64,000 nucleotides of DNA from positions 310,001 to 374,000 of the forward strand of contig JAWKQN010000002.1 of the NCBI GenBank assembly GCA_041390125.1, in the 5' to 3' direction. Below the pieces are notes generated by a model. It saw only the letters and a program-made list of their open reading frames with translations, did not search any database and was not told where the DNA came from. This DNA comes from Gemmatimonadota bacterium (GTDB taxonomy: Bacteria > Gemmatimonadota > Gemmatimonadetes > Longimicrobiales > Gaopeijiaceae). Made by a program: the position numbers and the translations under genes. Below are positions 60,591 to 64,000 of the stretch, piece after piece (positions within the stretch are counted from its first letter, which is position 1; every line of letters begins with the position of its first letter).

Positions 60591-63236
60591 GTGGACTGCC
60601 GCGCCCACCGTCCGCTCCCGCTTCTCGTGACGCTCTTCGTCGCGCTGCTTCCCGCCCTGCTTCCCGGGCTCCTCCGGGCCCAGCAGCGGACGGGGGAGAG
60701 CGGCGCCCCGCCGTCGATCGAACAACGCACCGCCGGCATGCAGAAGCTGGACGGCTACTTCCCGTTGTACTGGGAGGAGTCCAGCGGTCGCCTCTGGCTG
60801 GAGATCGGTCGTTGGGATACCGACGTGCTCCACATGACGGGTCTGGCCGCGGGCCTCGGCTCCAACGACATCGGACTGGACCGGGGCCAGCTCGCCGGCT
60901 CTCGGGTGGTGCGCTTCCAGCGCGTGGGCCCCAAGGTGCTGATGGTGCAGCCCAACCTGGACTTCCGCGCCTCCAGCTCGGACGCCGCCGAGGTCCGCGC
61001 CGTGACGGACGCGTTCGCGCCGTCCACGCTGTGGGGATTCACGGTCGCGGCCGCGACCGGCGACCGCGTGCTGGTGGACGCCACCGACTTCCTGGTCCGC
61101 GACGTCAACAACACCTCGCAGCGGTTGCGTCCGGGCACCTACCGCCTGGATGCCTCACGCAGCGCGGTCTTCCGGCCGATGACCCTGAATTTCCCCGAGA
61201 ACACCGAGATGGAGGTGAGCCTCACCTACGTCCAGCAGCCCGGCGGCGGGGGCGGGGGAGGCTTCGGGGGGGGCGGCGACGCGGATGGCTTCCAGGGCGT
61301 GGGCGACGTGGCGGCGTCCGCCGAGGCGGCCACGATCCGGGTTCATCATTCCCTGGTGCGTCTGCCGGAGCTCGGCAGCTACACCCCGCGGATCTACGAT
61401 CCGCGCTCCGGGTTCGGCTCGGTTTCGTGGGAGGACTACTCGGCGCCCCTGGGTGAGCCCATGACCCAGCGCTTCATCCGTCGCCACCGCCTGGAGAAGC
61501 GCACACCGGGCGCGGCTGCGAGCGCGCCCGTCGAGCCCATCGTCTACTACTTGGATCCCGGAACGCCCGAGCCCATCCGGTCGGCGTTGCTGGAGGGTGG
61601 CCGCTGGTGGAACCAGGCGTTCGAGGCCGCAGGGTTCATCGACGGCTTCCGCATGGAGCTGCTGCCGGAGGGCGTGAGCACGCACGACATCCGCTACAAC
61701 GTGGTCAACTGGGTGCATCGCTCCACGCGTGGCTGGAGCACGGGTGGGTCGGTCACCGATCCCCGCACCGGTGAGATCCTCAAGGGCGTGGTGACCCTGG
61801 GCTCGCTGCGCATCCGCCAGGACTACATGATCGCGGAGGGTCTGCTCGCCCCGTACACGAACGGCGACGAGACCCCGCCCGAGCTGGCCGAATGGGCCCT
61901 GGCCCGCATCCGGCAGCTCTCCGCGCACGAGATCGGCCACACCCTGGGGCTCGGGCACAACTACTACGACTCGGAGGCCGGGCGCATCTCCGTGATGGAT
62001 TACCCGCACCCGCTGATCACGCTCGCCAACGGCCGGCTCGACCCCTCCCAGGTCTACGACACCGACATCGGCGAGTGGGACAAGGTGGCCATCACGTATG
62101 GCTACGCGGAGTTCGGGCCCGGAACGGACGAACAAGCCCGGTTGCGGAGCATCCTGGACGAAGCGATGGCCCAGGATGTCCTCTACATGACCAACCAGGA
62201 CACCGAAGCGCACGGGCGTGTGGACCAGTGGTCCAACGGCACCGACGGCGCAGCCGAGCTGGAGCGCATGATGGACGTGCGCCGCTTCGCGCTGGATCGC
62301 TTCGGCGAGCGCGCGCTTCCCGGCGGGCGTCCGCTGGCCCAGCTGGAGGAAGTGTTGGTCCCGCTGTATCTGCACCACCGCTATCAGGTGGAGGCCGCGG
62401 CGTCCATGCTGGGGGGGCTGCACTACGGCTACGCGATGCGCGGCGACGGGCGCGATCCGGTGGCGTGGGTGGACGGACGCCAGCAACGCGCCGCGCTGGC
62501 GGCGTTGCTGCGGACGATCCGGCCCGGGGAGCTGGCGCTGCCGCGCCCGGTGCTCGAGCGCATCCCGCCGCGGCCGCCGGGCTATGGGCGCACCCGCGAG
62601 CTGTTCCCACGCTGGACGGGCTCGGCCTTCGACGCGCTCTCGCCCGCGGCGGTGGCTGCGGACCACACGATCGCGCAGATGCTCGATCCCGAGCGCGCCG
62701 CGCGGCTGGTGGAGCAGAGCGTGGTCGACCCCTCGCTCCCCTCGCTGGGTGAGGTGATCGCCGCGCTGGTCGGCGCGACGGACGGAGGTGGCGCCGCGTC
62801 TCCCTACGAGGCGGAGATCCAACGCACCGTCCAGCGCGTGCTCGCGGAGCGGCTGATGGCGCTGGCCGAGGGGGCGCCCATGCCGCAGGTGCGGGCCGAG
62901 GCCTCGGCGCAGCTGGAGCGCATGCAGCACCGGATGGAGCGCGCCACGGAGACGCTGGCGGAGGGGGAGGGCAACGCGATCGACGCCGACGCAGCCCACC
63001 GACGCCTGCTGGCGCGGGACATCGAGCGCGTGCTGGACCGGCCGGCCGAACCATGGGCCCTGCCGCGGCCGGCGGAGGCGCCGCCCGGCGCGCCGATCGG
63101 GGACCCCGCGCTCGATTGGCTGGGGACCGGCGGCGGCGGCTGGTGGGAGCGCCTGGGGCCGAGCGGCCTCCGACCGGGGATGGGCTGGCTGCAGCAGGTG
63201 GCGCCCGCCTGCACGCTGGAGGAGGTTTTTCCCTAG
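60591..63236 (+). CDS. Zinc-dependent metalloprotease, DUF5117/DUF4953 family
   Basis: 881 residues. Signal peptide (LPLLVTLFVALLPALLPGLLRA cut at AQQ). DUF5117 occupies about 45-240 and the DUF4953 gluzincin-like catalytic domain follows, with HEIGHTLGLGH at 446-456 giving three zinc ligands and the catalytic Glu447. A Gly-rich loop (GGGGGGGFGGGG) at about 220-235 sits between the domains. Members are large secreted proteases widespread in Bacteroidota and Gemmatimonadota. It starts at GTG 60591. Convergent with the DCC gene, it ends 24 bp before a 13-bp hairpin. Confidence 0.86.
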   Translation: MDCRAHRPLPLLVTLFVALLPALLPGLLRAQQRTGESGAPPSIEQRTAGMQKLDGYFPLYWEESSGRLWLEIGRWDTDVLHMTGLAAGLGSNDIGLDRGQLAGSRVVRFQRVGPKVLMVQPNLDFRASSSDAAEVRAVTDAFAPSTLWGFTVAAATGDRVLVDATDFLVRDVNNTSQRLRPGTYRLDASRSAVFRPMTLNFPENTEMEVSLTYVQQPGGGGGGGFGGGGDADGFQGVGDVAASAEAATIRVHHSLVRLPELGSYTPRIYDPRSGFGSVSWEDYSAPLGEPMTQRFIRRHRLEKRTPGAAASAPVEPIVYYLDPGTPEPIRSALLEGGRWWNQAFEAAGFIDGFRMELLPEGVSTHDIRYNVVNWVHRSTRGWSTGGSVTDPRTGEILKGVVTLGSLRIRQDYMIAEGLLAPYTNGDETPPELAEWALARIRQLSAHEIGHTLGLGHNYYDSEAGRISVMDYPHPLITLANGRLDPSQVYDTDIGEWDKVAITYGYAEFGPGTDEQARLRSILDEAMAQDVLYMTNQDTEAHGRVDQWSNGTDGAAELERMMDVRRFALDRFGERALPGGRPLAQLEEVLVPLYLHHRYQVEAAASMLGGLHYGYAMRGDGRDPVAWVDGRQQRAALAALLRTIRPGELALPRPVLERIPPRPPGYGRTRELFPRWTGSAFDALSPAAVAADHTIAQMLDPERAARLVEQSVVDPSLPSLGEVIAALVGATDGGGAASPYEAEIQRTVQRVLAERLMALAEGAPMPQVRAEASAQLERMQHRMERATETLAEGEGNAIDADAAHRRLLARDIERVLDRPAEPWALPRPAEAPPGAPIGDPALDWLGTGGGGWWERLGPSGLRPGMGWLQQVAPACTLEEVFP

Positions 63237-63260
63237 GCCCGGGCGCGGGAGGGCAGGAAG

Positions 63261-63292
63261 CCGAGGACGGCGCGCGCGGGCGCCGTCCTCGG
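63261..63292. terminator. 13-bp perfect hairpin between convergent genes
   Basis: CCGAGGACGGCGC (63261-63273) pairs perfectly with GCGCCGTCCTCGG (63280-63292), loop GCGCGG. It lies between the metalloprotease stop (63236, +) and the DCC protein stop (63298, -), a strong bidirectional terminator candidate. Confidence 0.6.
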
Positions 63293-63297
63293 AGGGC

Positions 63298-63732
63298 TCA
63301 GTCCAGGAAGCGTCCCGCGTGCGCGGGGTCGGGACGCGCGCAGGCGTCCGGGGGCGCGAACCAGCGGTGGCGGTTCCGCGCCACGAGGTCGTAGACGCCG
63401 TCCCGCAGGGCCGTCGGTACCGCCCGCAGCACGGAGGCCAGGCGCCAGGGCCCTCCGAGGTGCCCTGCGAGGCGGAGCGCGCCGTCGCTCTTGACCCAGA
63501 TCCGCTCGGCTCCATCGCCGGAGGCCGGCTCGACCAGGACCAGCGAGTCGACCTCCGCCAGCCCGGGATGACGGGCGCGGACCTCGGCCGCGAACTGCCC
63601 CGCCAGCGGCGCGAAGCGGACCCGCCCCCTGCGGTCGCGCGCCAGCGTGAAGCGCACGGTCCGATCGCAGAAGCCGCAGTCGCCGTCGTACAGCAACACG
63701 GGGCCGCCGGGCCCGGGGCGGGTCTGTCTCAT
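63298..63732 (-). CDS. DCC family thiol-disulfide oxidoreductase-like protein (DUF393)
   Basis: 144 residues. The family motif YDGDCGFCDRTVRF (DxDCxFC) near the N terminus identifies the DCC (DUF393) family, a thioredoxin-like small protein with a C-x2-C redox site. The rest (ALRLAGHLGGPWRLASVLRAVPTALRD, VARNRHRWFA) fits the family. The cytoplasmic redox partner and role are unknown. ATG 63732 begins it, 43 bp after the stop of an amidohydrolase. Confidence 0.86.
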   Translation of the reverse strand: MRQTRPGPGGPVLLYDGDCGFCDRTVRFTLARDRRGRVRFAPLAGQFAAEVRARHPGLAEVDSLVLVEPASGDGAERIWVKSDGALRLAGHLGGPWRLASVLRAVPTALRDGVYDLVARNRHRWFAPPDACARPDPAHAGRFLD

Positions 63733-63775
63733 GGTGCAGTCGAGTACCCGCCGGCGCGCCGGGGATCCCGGCGGA

Positions 63776-64000
63776 TCAGTCCGGGACCGGGATGCGGAAC
63801 AGGCGCGCGGCCGTCCGCCAGCGCACGCACTCGAGCGCCTCGTCGGAGAGCTCCAGGGTATCGAGGAACTTCACGTAGGGCCCCATCCCCACGAGAGGCC
63901 AATCGCTTCCGTACATGAGCTGTTTCCCGGGATCGCCCATGTACAGGATCATGTCCTTCACCCGCTGCACCAGGTAGCGCTCGAACTCGTAGGTGAAGTC
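63776..64000 (-). CDS. Amidohydrolase-2 family protein, C-terminal fragment
   Basis: The 74 residues seen run off the window edge, so the N-terminal metal-binding His-x-His region is missing. The visible part holds MYGSDWPLVGMG, where the Asp is the family metal/catalytic residue at the end of the barrel, and the C-terminal helix WRTAARLFRI typical of amidohydrolase-2 (gamma-resorcylate decarboxylase-like) enzymes. The substrate cannot be told. Confidence 0.75.
   Translation of the reverse strand, partial: DFTYEFERYLVQRVKDMILYMGDPGKQLMYGSDWPLVGMGPYVKFLDTLELSDEALECVRWRTAARLFRIPVPD

Overview
The window is about 70% GC, densely packed, and rich in secreted and lipid-anchored enzymes. It carries twin-arginine oxidoreductases, DUF1080, DUF1592-type cytochrome proteins, choice-of-anchor B, DUF5117 metalloprotease and SigK-like ECF sigma families together, with many GTGA/ATGA four-base gene overlaps. 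That mix suggests a chromosome segment of a Gemmatimonadota-like or otherwise related Gram-negative soil or aquatic bacterium; this is inferred from gene families, with no 16S present. No tRNA, rRNA, CRISPR, insertion sequence or phage gene was seen.

Layout. 1-4.1 kb: housekeeping transport and stress genes (TauE/SafE permease, OsmC, SLC13 permease with RCK-C domains, CBS-pair protein). 4.3-17.2 kb: two facing gene sets that look like a periplasmic 3-keto-glycoside pathway (DUF1080 hydrolase, MFS permease and Gfo/Idh on +; membrane protein, sugar isomerase/epimerase, GMC dehydrogenase, gluconate-dehydrogenase subunit 3, Gfo/Idh and SGNH hydrolase on -), followed by a choice-of-anchor B protein and an M24 peptidase. 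17.4-28.8 kb: a TPR-like protein, then a compact minus-strand operon of three glycosyltransferases, an ABC exporter, two maltokinase-like phosphotransferases, an alginate-export-type porin and a lipoprotein. 29.0-36.0 kb: histidine phosphatase, sensor kinase, sigma-54 response regulator, cupredoxin lipoprotein and a fused monoheme cytochrome-porin resembling Cyc2, the last four linked by four-base overlaps. 36.2-49.8 kb: secreted hydrolases (PrcB-like, S8 protease, gamma-glutamyltransferase, ankyrin/DUF1592 pair, DUF4097 protein, cyclophilin, S9 peptidase, class A beta-lactamase-like). 49.9-58.7 kb: metal and redox island (membrane LuxR regulator, ferritin, CzcCBA-type efflux, DsbD-like protein, thioredoxin, peroxiredoxin). 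58.8-64 kb: lipid kinase, ECF sigma factor, DUF5117 metalloprotease, DCC thiol protein and the end of an amidohydrolase.

Two things stand out. First, the peroxiredoxin at 58118-58714 is interrupted by a single in-frame TGA exactly where the family has its peroxidatic cysteine, and a hairpin with bacterial SECIS geometry starts 15 nt later: a strong candidate selenoprotein. Second, the kinase/regulator/cupredoxin/Cyc2-like operon pairs a type-1 copper protein with a one-heme outer-membrane porin under dedicated two-component control, which suggests outer-surface electron transfer. The glycan export operon with two sugar-kinase-like genes is a third, less certain, candidate system.
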